Positions 19,334-29,388 of a stretch of DNA of 64,000 nt are shown one piece after another; within the stretch, counting starts at the first letter, position 1, and every line of letters starts with the position of its first letter. The translations under genes and the position numbers were made by a program. Source of the stretch: Clytia hemisphaerica (taxonomy: Eukaryota; Cnidaria; Hydrozoa; Leptothecata; Clytiidae); contig CACVBU010000083.1 in assembly GCA_902728285.1 (NCBI GenBank), positions 62,001 through 126,000 of the forward strand, in the 5' to 3' direction. The notes under the pieces are model-generated. The model was not told the DNA's origin. It ran no database searches and saw only the letters and a program-made list of their open reading frames with translations.

Positions 19334-19452
19334 AGAGACCATTCACATAGTACATACGCACTAAGGGGAAGGGAGGGGCCGTACGCACTAAGGGAGAGGG
19401 GGAAGTCCAATTTTACTCATTTTTGTGCCTATGTACTCTGTGAATGGCTCCA
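19334..19452. mobile_element. Short MITE with CCATTCACA ends
   Basis: GAGACCATTCACATAGTACAT near 19334 is mirrored by ATGTACTCTGTGAATGGCTCC near 19432-19452. Between them CGTACGCACTAAGGG-type phrases occur twice. About 120 bp, non-coding. Confidence 0.6.
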
Positions 19453-20448
19453 TATGACCAGACGTTACTAATCGATAAAATCGATTATTGATTAAAATTG
19501 ATAGCTAATCGATAGTTAATCAATTGATTAAATATCGATAAAAAACGATGATAAACTGCAAAGGCAGACATAGAAAATTTTTACGGTTCCCGTCTCCCGC
19601 CCGCATCACTTTTTTTTTTCGAAAAACCCTGAAAATCAGAATTCTGAACGTGTTCCTTCCAATTAGGGGTTACCGATTAGAAAAACCCAACTTTTTGCCG
19701 ACAGACCGCCTGCCCGCCCGCATGTATTTTTAAGACACAAACAAAACAATTTTTCGATGTCCGCCTAAAATGATTATGAAATTAGGAAAAAGAGAGATAA
19801 TTTTTTCTGATTTTTGGCACAAATATGCAAAATGGCAACGCCCAAAATGTGACGGAGCCAGATTTTTAAGGAGAGTTTTTTTGGGCAAATTTGGGCCAAA
19901 AACTGCTTAAAAATAGGGTTTTTTGGGCCTGAATGGTTTAAGTGATTTTCGTATTTGGGGAAATCCCTTTTAACCATTTTACAATATTCAACACACAAGC
20001 TTTATTTTTCCATTCTGAATTTTTGTACAATTATTGTCACTTTTTTCTTATTTTCATCTGATGTTAATCATTAGGTAGGTCCATTCAGCATGTTGCTTGT
20101 TGTGGATGTATCGAAACTATATACTTGTTGTAATATATTTTTGACTAGTCTGATATGTTCCTATGGATGTGTTTTATAAAGGTACACAAAACACATGCTA
20201 TTTTCCCCTAGTAGAGCTTCTTTCAGGAAGCTGGTCGAATGTATGCTATTGTTGATACATCAGACCAGACATAACATAAAACTTAATTTTATTGGCTTTC
20301 CAAAAATGTTTTAAGTATGTTTATTCGCAAATAAGGTTGCAAGCTACCCTATTGTGATTGAAGGTAGACATTTTTTTTGCTGTCACTGGATTTTCAGGGA
20401 AAAGTTTGTTTACATATTGAGCGGCACATAAAATACAGACCAGATCGT
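19453..20448. other. Gene-free stretch
   Basis: Nothing supported. Near 19465-19550 there are overlapping ATCGAT/ATTGAT palindromes. The frames at 19548-19733 and 19998-19774 show no recognisable domain. Confidence 0.4.
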
Positions 20449-20867
20449 TTATGGCGCAAAAACTGTCCTTAGCCTGTGAATGCAACCATAGTAACCTTTG
20501 TAAATAAATATACTATATACCTTTCTTAGTAACCCACATTGACGAAAAAATGAGCCATTTTTATGTCTCAATGCACTTAGATGTTGATTGTGAGAGGAAA
20601 CTATTGTATTGCAAATTTGGGTTTCAATGTAATCATCGTCCTTTGTAATATTTTTAATCGTTTTAGTTAGGGTGGGAATTATCCTTAAAAACTCTTCCAA
20701 TACAGCATTTGTTCCCAAATTTTTGATTGATTCAGAATCCGTTCTCCTTAGGATTGAAGTCGTTGGAAGTGATGAAAGATTTGTTAGCTCATCTTTGCAA
20801 TCTTTGATAAAACATTGAATTAGATAATCTTTGTACTCTGGAAGTTTGATAAGTATCATCATTGCTT
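20449..20867 (-). CDS. Unrecognised exon, possibly of a dispersed uncharacterised gene family
   Basis: On the minus strand an acceptor-like TTATTTTAG ends at 20868, after which the frame is open to the stop at 20449. It encodes MMILIKLPEYKDYLIQCF ... TSILRRTDSESIKNLG ... and a tail HNQHLSALRHKNGSFF. The SILRRTDSESIKNL stretch resembles a phrase I associate with uncharacterised multi-copy proteins of cnidarians and other invertebrates, but I cannot name a function. Upstream exons were not found: the open frame continues to 20937 only by running antisense through the tRNA-like gene. It could be an exon of a decayed mobile gene. Confidence 0.35.
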
Positions 20868-20907
20868 CTAAAATAAAAAATTTAAGACCTGTTACCAGAC
20901 TACTCAT

Positions 20908-20978
20908 GCCCCAATGGTCTAGTGGTATGATACTCATACTCGTTTATGATTGACCCAGGTTCGATTCCTGGTTGGGGC
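20908..20978 (+). tRNA. tRNA-like gene with aberrant anticodon arm (possible pseudo-tRNA)
   Basis: A perfect 7-bp acceptor stem (GCCCCAA with TTGGGGC), an A box (TGGTCTAGTGG) and a perfect 5-bp T stem with B box GGTTCGATTCC are present; A20979 would be the discriminator base. The total of 71 bases is one short of the usual 72. The anticodon region TCATA-CTCGTT-TATGA folds as 5 bp around a six-base loop, so no normal seven-base anticodon loop can be drawn and I cannot assign an amino acid. It is either a decayed tRNA or a tRNA-derived sequence that keeps its polymerase III promoter. Confidence 0.7.
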
Positions 20979-21387
20979 AAATATTTTTATGAATTAGTTT
21001 ACGAGTTCCTGCTTAAAGTTAGGATATTTAAAGTTGGTATCTATTTCCATACTTATTTTTGAATAACTTTTTGTAGTTGAAGTTATTTATTGTTCATAGC
21101 CATGGAAGTATATAAATCTGGGTCGTTTTGTGTCATAAAAAAATAAATGTTTTGAAATGTACATTAAATACCTCTATGCATCCCATTAGAGATCAATTTA
21201 ACAATTACTGCTTCTGTTCCACTGAGTGTCCTTATCCTTGTTGCGCCGCACTCGATAGTTTCAATAGACACCTAATGATAATGAAAGATAATTCCAGACC
21301 ATTAAGTTCTTTTCAGAAAGAATATTGCATTCTATAAAAAATGGTGATTTAGAACGAAGATTTTTTGCTTTCATTTTAGTTATAACT

Positions 21388-21582
21388 ACAATCTGTCAGT
21401 TAATATGTTGGCAGTGGAGTCAAAAGTTAGCTCTTTTCATAGTTCTGAACCCCTCCCCCCTTAAATCAATGTTATAGACTGACTCATGCCCCCTGTACCA
21501 GCTCAGAACTCCCCAACATTGATATTTGGGGGAAGGGGATCATTAGAAAGAGTTTTCTGCCACTATTTTCCTGACCGATTGT
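21388..21582. mobile_element. MITE copy A with TIR ACAATC(T/G)GTCAG
   Basis: 195 bp bounded by ACAATCTGTCAG and CTGACCGATTGT, with a palindromic centre (AGTTCTGAACCCCTCC ... CAGCTCAGAACTCCCC). It is nearly identical to copy B at 25686-25876 apart from a 4-base indel and one or two substitutions. Copy A ends exactly where the Rep-like frame begins. No clear target duplication. Confidence 0.8.
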
Positions 21583-22784
21583 CTGAATTTTTAGAAAAAA
21601 AATTGAAAAGGAATTACCCTACCTCCGGAACCCACTTTCACATGTCGATAAACTTAACGGGTTCCAGGCGATAGAAACCAGTTCACAAGTACATCCTTGA
21701 AAATGAAGGTATCTCTGTTAATTTTTCTACAAAGTTATGTGGGTATGTTGCCGCTTACCGTTATGTCTCCAAGGGTAAACCCATCCATGCAGTAATAAGG
21801 AGTCCAGGTCACACCACCCTACATTCGACACCAAAGACCGCAAGGGCAATGAACAGCTTTGCCAAAAAGTGTTCGGTCAAGCGCAAATCTTTGTCATTTA
21901 GCCCCTCTGGTTCAAGTCAAGTTGCGGAAATCATTTTGGCTGAAGGCCTCAAAGATGAGAGGGCCGTACAAAACTTTTCCAAGCAGCGTAAGTTGGGCGG
22001 AGAGCCTGATTTGTACAATTTTGTAGTCAGTTCAAATCCTAAGTCTTTGGCCGACCTTGTGAAAACCACTTGGGACATTGAAAAAGCAGAGGCTGCCGTC
22101 AACTGGGCCGCAAAAGACCGCCTCACCATTTTGCGTGACAGACTCCGCTCGCCCGATCCTTGCGAAAGACAGGATGCTTGAACTTGGTATGCTTGTGCCC
22201 GTGAAATATTGTCGTCAAATGATATTTGCAACCTTGAATTTGCGCGAATCATGAGAAAAGCATTGAAAGATAGCCGTCGCAAAGGAACGAATGTGATGAT
22301 TTGTGGCCCTACCAATTGTGGGAAATCCTTCCTCCTTGACCCTCTTGAAATTTCCTTTCATGCCTTTGTAAATCCCGCGAATAATAGATATTGCTGGGTG
22401 GGTCTTGAAGAAGCAGAAGTGGTGTACCTAAATGACTTTCGTTGGTCGCCTGAAATGATCTCGTGGAGTGACTTTCTTTTATTGCTTGAGGGTTCGACCG
22501 TCCATCTGCCTCGCCCTAGAAATGTCTTTACAACCGATCTTAGGATTGACCGCAAGAATAATGTGCCCTTCTTCTCTACAAGCAAAACACCAATTGAATT
22601 TAGAAAGTTTAACCTTCTTGACGAAGTTGAAACAAAGATGATGGATTCTCGCTGGCATGTGTTTAAAGTAACAAGAAAAATTACTAACCCTATCTACATG
22701 CCACCCTGTTCGAGATGCTTTGTGCGCCTTGTGCTATCAGGAATTTACGATGAAAATGGACACTTCAACGGGCGCTTCAATTAA
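21583..22784 (+). pseudogene. Rep-like gene (HUH endonuclease plus SF3 helicase), broken by two in-frame stops
   Basis: One frame runs from the MITE edge to TAA at 22784, with stops only at TAG 21672-21674 and TGA 22179-22181. The N-terminal part carries an HUH-type motif (THFHMSINL) near 21640 and a candidate catalytic Tyr segment (AAYRYVSK) near 21750. The C-terminal part is a superfamily 3 helicase: Walker A GPTNCGKSFL near 22307, VYLNDFRWSP near 22428 as motif B, and VPFFSTSKTP near 22567 as motif C. The combination is that of rolling-circle Rep proteins of small single-stranded DNA viruses and Rep-encoding mobile elements; related multi-copy proteins occur in cnidarian and amphioxus genomes. 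GC-ending codons are commoner than in neighbouring DNA, suggesting a separate origin. The start is missing, cut at the MITE. No function is expected of this copy. Confidence 0.75.
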
Positions 22785-22865
22785 ACGCTCTCAACATCCT
22801 ATGCTGTTCTATAGTTGATATTTGTTTTTCTTTAAAGACTTTGTGTTGAAATTTTGTTTTTGAAA

Positions 22866-23080
22866 TGATCACGACACACACACGACACAGTCAAAATACA
22901 ATCAAACCATTGTAGTCCGCAGACATTTTCACCCCAAAAGATACGACACGGCAATGTTTTTAATAATAAATATGTTATTTATTATTAAAAAAGTTGTCGT
23001 GTCGTGTGTGTCAGGTTGAATATCACCACTGAACGCAGTAAAATTTTAAAATTTTCACCGTGTCGTGTCTGTCTCGTGTT
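22866..23080. repeat. ACGACAC iteron-like repeats around a 29-bp hairpin
   Basis: ACGACACG at 22943 starts an imperfect stem of about 29 bp (ACGACACG ... TTTTTAATAATAAAT), loop ATGTT, ending at 23005. ACGACAC-type words recur in both orientations near 22868-22888, 22943, 22995-23005 and 23058-23075. It lies between the Rep stop and the Tc1 gene. It could be an origin-like or terminal hairpin of the Rep element, or an unrelated MITE. Confidence 0.6.
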
Positions 23081-23151
23081 CAAAATCTCCATTCAGACCC
23101 AGCTAAACCTAAGACCTTAACCTAAGGACAAAAGTTTTATAATAAACAATG

Positions 23152-24498
23152 TTACCACTTTGTTTGATAACCATGCAACTTGATCACTGATGCCATCCGA
23201 CGTGGCATCGTAGCAATAGTCTTGTCAATGATATCTGTTGGGTACGCCTGGAATGTTCTTTTTATACGTGCCACAAACTCTTCATAAGTCTCGTGCATGA
23301 TCTTTTGGTTGAAGGCATCTTCGCTTAGCTGAGTCCGAATGTTGTGGAAAATATTTTCTATAGGATTCATGTCTGGTGACCGCGGTGGAATTGAAAACAT
23401 TTCACATCCAAGCTTCTCCCACTCTTTTCGTGCAGCCTTTGAATTTTGACGCGGGTCTCCGTCTTGTAGCCACAGCTTTCCGGAAGGGCCATCTCCACGT
23501 GCCCTTTGAAATACTCCTAAAGAAATAAATAATCTTTTGAGTTAAGACATTCAGAGTTTGATTATACAAGTGAGATTATACAAGAAGGCTTTTAATCTAC
23601 ATGTGCTAAGAATGTGCAAGTTAGAATGTTTTTGTTTATTCATCAATTTAGAATGTTTTTGTTTATATTTGCATCAGATTTTTTAGTGTTTTCAAGTTTT
23701 TGATAGATTTTTTTTAAAGTTTCAACTTGTGTGGGTACCTGGAAAAGTTTCTTTGATGAATTGTCCAAACTTCTCGCCGGTAACAGTCCAGTCGTGCAGC
23801 TCAAGGCAGCATTGTTTGCCATGGGTAATCGCCACAAAAAAGCGCGCCATCCTTCCTCCCGAACCTTCTGTCCGTCCTTTCGTAGTGATTTGTAAGCCTT
23901 CTCCAGGTTTCCTCCAAGCTATTGAGCTTGTCGACATTGCTTCGGCATATGGATTCCCTCTGTGGGCAAAACCAACGCCGTCAAAGTAAAATGCTATGTC
24001 TTCAGTCCAAAAACTAAGCGGTTTCTTAACATTCTCTCTTGCGTAGGCGACACGTGTTATCCTGTCTTTTTTGCTCAGGAGTCCCTTCTTTCGGGACTGA
24101 CGATAGCAATATCCTTTCTTCTTCAAGGTACGACGAATATCATTGACATTAAGATGCGTTAGGCCTGTCGCCTGATGAACATGCTTAGCTGTAAACAAAG
24201 CCCGCCATTTGCGCAATCTTAACAAAGTCCGAATGATACTGCGCTCTTCTCTCTGGTTTACTTTACAAGGTCTTCCTCGATTAAGTTTCCTTCTGCCAAC
24301 TGCATCTCCGGTGGCAGTGGCATGTCGATAGATTGTTCGTTCTGCGTGACAGCGAAACCTTTTGATCAGCTCTGGGCACGAGATGCCACACTCCTGGTGA
24401 AGCGTCCGCAGCAAAATGGATCGGGCCAGATCAACTTTTTGATACCTCTTCTTCTTTACGGTCATTTTGTTTTTGTTTTTGTTTTTATTTGTTTTCAT
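23152..24498 (-). CDS. Tc1-type DD34E transposase, two exons, apparently intact
   Basis: Exon 1 runs 24498-23739 and exon 2 23516-23152. The 222-base intron has GT at 23738-23737 and AG at 23518-23517, and splicing keeps the frame (KETFP-G-VFQRARGDG). The product is about 374 residues. The N-terminal part has paired helix-turn-helix segments (LARSILLRTLHQECGISCPE, then RGRPCKVNQREERSI). The catalytic residues are FYFDGVGF (first Asp), WLQDGDPRQN (second Asp) and SPDMNPIENI (Glu), with 34 residues between the second Asp and the Glu. I saw no stop or frameshift. Start could be the first or the twelfth codon. Introns are unusual in Tc1 transposases. Convincing terminal repeats were not found. 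Confidence 0.85.
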
Positions 24499-24753
24499 CT
24501 TTATTCTCTAAAGAAACAAAAGTAAATAGATGTTATATCAATTCATCTTAGTACGAAAAAGTTATATATTATATATTATATCAAGACAAGACAAACTTTC
24601 CTTTTGTTTACATTTAGGTTTAAAGCTATATCAGCAAAGTGTCGGCTAAATACACCATAGGCATCTCAAAAGTTATGAGTTTTCAAAAACATTATGATCC
24701 AAGTGAAATTTTCGCCATGTTAAGTTTTGAAATATAAAATATATTTGAAAATT

Positions 24754-24793
24754 GGATAAAAAGCTTTACGGCTTACGCCATCATCAGTTATCC
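24754..24793 (-). ncRNA. Hammerhead ribozyme-like motif, left Penelope arm
   Basis: On the minus strand GGATAA, CTGATGA, a small stem (GGC-GTAA-GCC), then GTAAAGC and TTATCC. GGATAA/TTATCC would be stem I. The conserved GAAA is changed to GTAAA in this copy. Confidence 0.45.
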
Positions 24794-24889
24794 TACAAGT
24801 AAAAAGTAAGTAACAAATTTATTGAAAAAATTGGAAAAAATTTCACTGACAATCGCTATAAACTTTCAATATTTTGGAAAACAAGGAAG

Positions 24890-25218
24890 GTAAATACTTT
24901 GTTCACGATAAAGGATAAAAATCCACATCCCTCCTGCAAAATTTATGTGATTGTGGAGAGAATTATATCGGGGAAACGAATCGTAATGTTGAAGTTGGAT
25001 GGACTGAACATGGGAACCCCAATCATAAATCAGAACCCGCTAAACACCTACTCAACAACCCAGGTCACTCTTTTGTTTGGAAATCAATCTTCAACGCGTC
25101 AAAATTCTCAACACAAAGAAAAATCTTGGAGGCATTCTTTATTGCTACCAAAGGACCTAGTTTGAATAACCAAATAGACACTCGTAGCCTTATGCTTTTC
25201 AGAAATGGAGTTACGTGA
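24890..25218 (+). pseudogene. Penelope GIY-YIG endonuclease fragment, frameshifted
   Basis: After DKNPHPSCKIYV a shift of frame near 24945 leads into DCGENYIGETNRNVEVGWTE, then PAKHLLNNPGHSFVWKSIF, KILEAFFIATKGPSLNNQ and FRNGVT before TGA at 25216-25218. The YIGET plus R...EH spacing and the end LMLFRNGVT are typical of the GIY-YIG domain at the C-terminus of Penelope-like reverse transcriptases. No reverse transcriptase remains. Confidence 0.75.
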
Positions 25219-25356
25219 GACTTAATGATATTTATAGCTTTTAATAATTCCCTATACTGTAATATATTTTATCGTCACTTAGATTTTTATTGCTTTTAAT
25301 TACTCACATTTTTTCCAATTTTTTCAATAAATTTGTTAGTTACTTTTTACTTGTAT

Positions 25357-25395
25357 GATAACTGATGATGGCGTAAGCCGAAAAGCTTTTTATCC
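25357..25395 (+). ncRNA. Hammerhead ribozyme-like motif, right Penelope arm
   Basis: GATAA, CTGATGA (25362-25368), GGC-GTAA-GCC, GAAA (25380-25383) and TTATCC follow in the order of a type I hammerhead. Stem III would be very short (AAGCTT). Penelope-like elements are known to carry such ribozymes. Confidence 0.5.
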
Positions 25396-25685
25396 AATTT
25401 TCAAATATATTTTATATTTCACATTATGATCCGTTTCCACGGTTTGTTCTGATTATGTAAACTGCCCGCCAATGCTCCGTAGACTTTTTAAACTGTAAAA
25501 CCATACCTCACAACAAGCCATGTTTGATTTTTTGTTTGTTTACATGTTTGTTTTTATCAAAGTTGTATATCCTGAAAACCATAATGTGCCGGCCACTTTT
25601 CATAAGAGATAATCTTTTGAGTCTGAATTCAAAAAAGTTTTCTATTTCTTTTTCAAAAAATATTCTAAGTCCAAAATCCTCTCAG

Positions 25686-25876
25686 ACAATCTGTCAGTTA
25701 ATATGTTGGCAGTGGAGTCAAAAGTTCTTTTCATAGTTCTGAACCCCTCCCCCCTTAAATCAATGTTATAGACTGACTCATGCCCCCTGTACCAGCTCAG
25801 AACTCCCCAACATTGATATTTGGGGGAAGGGGATCATTAGAAAGAGTTTTCTGCAACTATTTTCCTGACCGATTGT
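25686..25876. mobile_element. MITE copy B with TIR ACAATC(T/G)GTCAG
   Basis: 191 bp, same family and same orientation as 21388-21582, bounded by ACAATCTGTCAG and CTGACCGATTGT. No clear target duplication. Confidence 0.8.
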
Positions 25877-26026
25877 AGAACAGTGCTCACATCACTGGAT
25901 AACGACCGCCTTAAATCTGATGAAGAATTCATCGGTTTAGACAATGATCCACTTCGACACTCTCGTTTGCGTGATTTAACTTGAAAATATGGATATTGAA
26001 ACTAATTACTTAGGTATCAAGGCCTG

Positions 26027-26335
26027 TTTCCATCGATCGGGCGAGCGTGTACGCTAGGGCAAAATTCTTAAAATGTATTTAGGTGCTAACTCTGCGCTTG
26101 ATTTCCATCAAAATGGAGATGGACTCATACACAATTTGTATATATATTTTTTTTTTTTCAAATCACTTTCATCACCAGGTTATGGTATATATTTATATAT
26201 TTTTGCTTATTCAATAGTGTTTCTATTTCTTTATTGGTTGAAAAATTACCATTTGAGATGTGCGCTCAAAAAAGTTGAAAAATTTTCAGCGTCGTGCAAT
26301 TTTGAAACTTTGCCCTAGCGTGCACGCTCGCGGAT
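26027..26335. mobile_element. TIR element with CGAGCGTG(T/C)ACGCTAGGGCAAA ends
   Basis: CGAGCGTGTACGCTAGGGCA near 26042 is mirrored by TGCCCTAGCGTGCACGCTCG near 26311-26330, with CCATC-like sequence outside both. About 300 bp, non-coding. Confidence 0.65.
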
Positions 26336-26340
26336 GGGCT

Positions 26341-27234
26341 AGAATCAAATCTTTACCCTTCTTCAGGCAAGAAGAAGTGAAGCTTTAGGACGAGACTGAT
26401 AGGATTTAGTGATTTTTTTTTTGAGTGGTATAGTTTTTGAAAGCTAAGGGAATTCCAGTTTCTGTCTGTGATTTATATCTGATACTATAAAATAGATTGT
26501 TGAATTGCGAAATTAAGTCCTCACAAAAATTTATCCCTTATCCCCTGGAAAGAAAACTGCAAAAATCAGAACAAAGCAATTTTTTCAAATAAAATGTAAA
26601 ATATCTTATGACAAAACCAAATATAGTTTTTTTCGTGCAACAAATGAAAATATCAATGAAATGGAAAAGCTAAGTACAAAGACAAAAAAATTTCAACGTT
26701 AAAATGTAAATTTATTTTTTTTGTGGTAAAAAACATCCTCAATAAATGAAAAATAAAAAGATGTTGTTTTTCGTTTGAAAATAAACGTCCAACACTCAAT
26801 GATGTGAAAAATCAATATAAAGGAATCTTTTAGTTTTTGGTCCTATAAATAATGGTTCTTATAAACAAAATAAAAATCTAAACCTTAAAATATATACACT
26901 TAAAATATGGTTTCGTTTTGAAATAAACAAAAAAAAAAGAATCTTATATGCTAAGTCAAAAATGTTTTAAGAAATCCTAAATCTGTTTTAACAATATCAA
27001 AACTAAAAAGAACAGTATCTTAAATTTCTTCTCTACAAAATTTCAGATTGATTTCCGACAAAACTGTCTTGGATGATTTTTTATATATCCGGATTCTATT
27101 GCTTAATAAAGTAAAAAGAAAATCTACAAGATGGGTATCCTAATGACAACAAATGTAAATAAAAAAGTTTAAAAGTTCACAAGAAGACAATCAGGTCAAA
27201 ATACACCAAGTCAAAATTATTTGATACAAAATGT
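26341..27234. other. Gene-free AT-rich stretch
   Basis: No gene, RNA or clear repeat seen. It may hold the 3' end of the minus-strand Helitron, which I could not define. Confidence 0.4.
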
Positions 27235-29293
27235 CTAAGCTTCAGTGTATATAGCTTTAGCCACCATTTTATTATTTACTTTGATCTTGAAATTCTTCAT
27301 GGAGAGAGTTTTCTTTTTGATATCAAGCTCTCCAGGCAGCTCATCAAACAATGTTACCATGACTTCTTCAAAGATAGTTACTGTAATTTCTTCGCCATTA
27401 ACAAGCAAAACGTCAACTGTAGCCACATGAGTTTCCTTGGAGGTATCTCTCATAAATTGAATTGAGACTTCTCTCTTACAATTGGAACATGAACACATGC
27501 CAAACTGGGGGTCGATTGCGAGTTTTCTCTTGCATTTTCTACATGGAAAAAACGATTCTAAGTGGATCGCTGCAACCTGGTTACATGACATAGTCGTCCA
27601 CATGTTTCGACTGTTTTTGTAGCGCGCCGCTGAACACCTTCTATAAGTTTTTTGTGTTTTTTCAGTTTCGGTGACCAAATGACTTGGGCATATTCTAGGT
27701 TAGGATAGGATATTCAGCAATCGATCTACTCGTTGCCTTTCATCAGCTTTATTGTAGGGCTTATTTTTGACTTCGCCACAAAACTTAAATTTGCCAAACA
27801 TCGATAAGACAAGTCCCTGATCATCTATATCAGCCACAGGAACTCTGTCAGCATCATTCAACTGAAACGACATCACTTCATCATAGACCAACACTTCTGA
27901 GTAATTGTTAAAGAATAATATATCAGCCCCAGGTTTCAGTTTTTTTAATGTAACTGCCTCATGATTATGGAATCGGTTTACAAAATCTTGACGAACTCTT
28001 CTTAGTTGTCGGTGATTTGACACCATAACTCGACAAAAATCAACTTTTGATGTCTTGATATGGACGGTGAAGTATTCTCGTGTGTTTGATTGATTCACCT
28101 TTATTGGAGTCACACATCCAACATAGCCGACTACATCTAAAGAGATAAGAGAATTCTACACATGCAAGATGAAAAAGACAAAACCAGTCTAAGATGTTCG
28201 AATTTGATGTTAATTGTAATTTCTGTGCAGCACAGACTTCTAATCCATCAACTTAAATTACATTAACAATAAATCAAAATCTTAGTAACGCTGATATAAA
28301 ATTATTCCTCACTCCAAAGCTTGTGGACACAAAATCGTTTACTGCATAAAAACAGAACCTTTGTTTAGAACACAAATAGAAAATCATATAGACTAAACAA
28401 ACCTTTTGTATCTGATATTGTATCACTTGCGGGGAGTGATTTCTTGGGACGAAATAATTTCGTAGGAGTCTTTCCTGAACTGGTTGACGGTCTTTTCATG
28501 CCTGGCGAATCAAAGGAATCTGCTGAAAGAAAATTTCTTAAGATTAAATTTATAATTCCAGTAAAGTTATTTTTCACTAAATCTGAGTTCTCTTCATAAT
28601 CACACCTTTAAGAGAATTGATTTTACTGATAATAGGATGTCATTTCACATCTTCACTCAAAATTGTGTGTAAAAAACAAAAACGAACAGACAAAAAAATC
28701 AAGAGATAAATCTTAAATGCTTCTGTAATTTCTGCTGAATTTATAAATTCCAACAGAAATTTGAATAATTGTAAGTTTCAAGCAAAACAATAATCCTTAC
28801 CGGACTTCAATGGTGTGTTTTTCTTTGGTGTTTGCTTGGAGTTATCAGTTTTTGGACCAATGTTTTCTAGAGAAAAAATAAATTTGTATTAAAATTCACA
28901 CATTATGTTGACTCGTGTCAGATATTCTAGCCAGTTCTTGACAGCCTTTTCTATATTTTTTGAGTCTTTAAAAACTTTCAATCTTTGAGACTCAGCCAGT
29001 GTTTTTTTTAGATCTGAGGTCTTAAAAAAGGTACCTTACTGGAAGCCTTCTTGGCCTAAGTTACTTAAAAGTACCCTGAAAGAAAATAAGTAAAAGCACA
29101 ATCAAACGTAAGAAAAAATTACCTTTATGTTCTGCCTTTGCTTGTTTACTTTTTTTGGTGGCTTCATGTGCCACTTCACTTTCAAAGTTTCATCACTTTT
29201 GGTTGCTTTTGATGCTCTATCACTTTCGGTGGCTTTTGTTGCTTTATCATCTTTATTGGTGGTTGTACAAGCTTGTCTTGAACGTCCCATCAT
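27235..29293 (-). CDS. RPA-like protein of the minus-strand Helitron, multi-exon, possibly broken
   Basis: Likely exons with GT/AG borders: about 29293-29126 (MMGRSRQACTTTNKDDKA ..., Lys/Ser/Thr-rich), 28868-28801, 28504-28405 (SPGMKRPSTSSGKTPTK), then from about 28138 (VVGYVGCVTPIKVNQSN ... YFTVHIKTSKVDFCRVMV), an OB-fold-like domain. The last part, 27678-27235, has a zinc ribbon (FFPCRKCKRKL ... CSCSNCKREV) and VDVLLVNGEEITVTIF, like the C-terminus of RPA1-type proteins. Between the OB and zinc parts the same frame has a TAA at 27700; an intron could remove it (CTATCCTAACCTAG precedes), or the gene is broken. It lies just downstream of the Helitron helicase on the same strand, so it is probably the element's single-strand binding protein. 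Confidence 0.6.
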
Positions 29294-29388
29294 GAATCAG
29301 AACTAAGTGAAAATTTTAAAGTTAATATTTACATTTATTTACAGATATTACTTACAGATTCGATTTCAATTTTATTAGAAAAACTTAT

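Larger units (their letters stand above)
24728..25421 (+). mobile_element. Penelope-like element remnant with about 115-bp inverted arms
   Basis: 24728-24842 and 25308-25421 are near-perfect inverted copies, for example GAAATATAAAATATATTTG at the left and its reverse complement at the right end. Between them lies only a GIY-YIG endonuclease fragment. A 3'-terminal segment inverted onto the truncated 5' end is a usual Penelope arrangement. Both arms carry a hammerhead-like core. Confidence 0.75.

Noticed and set aside
23081..24640. Search for TIRs of the Tc1 gene (AGCTAAACCTAAG near 23100 versus TTAGGTTTAAAGCT near 24617)
   Set aside because: The resemblance is short and imperfect, not enough to define the element's ends.
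25870..25983. Possible coding stretch (TVLTSLDNDRLKSDEEFIGL) right after MITE copy B
   Set aside because: Open and acidic, as if an exon split by the MITE, but too short and without a match I can recognise.
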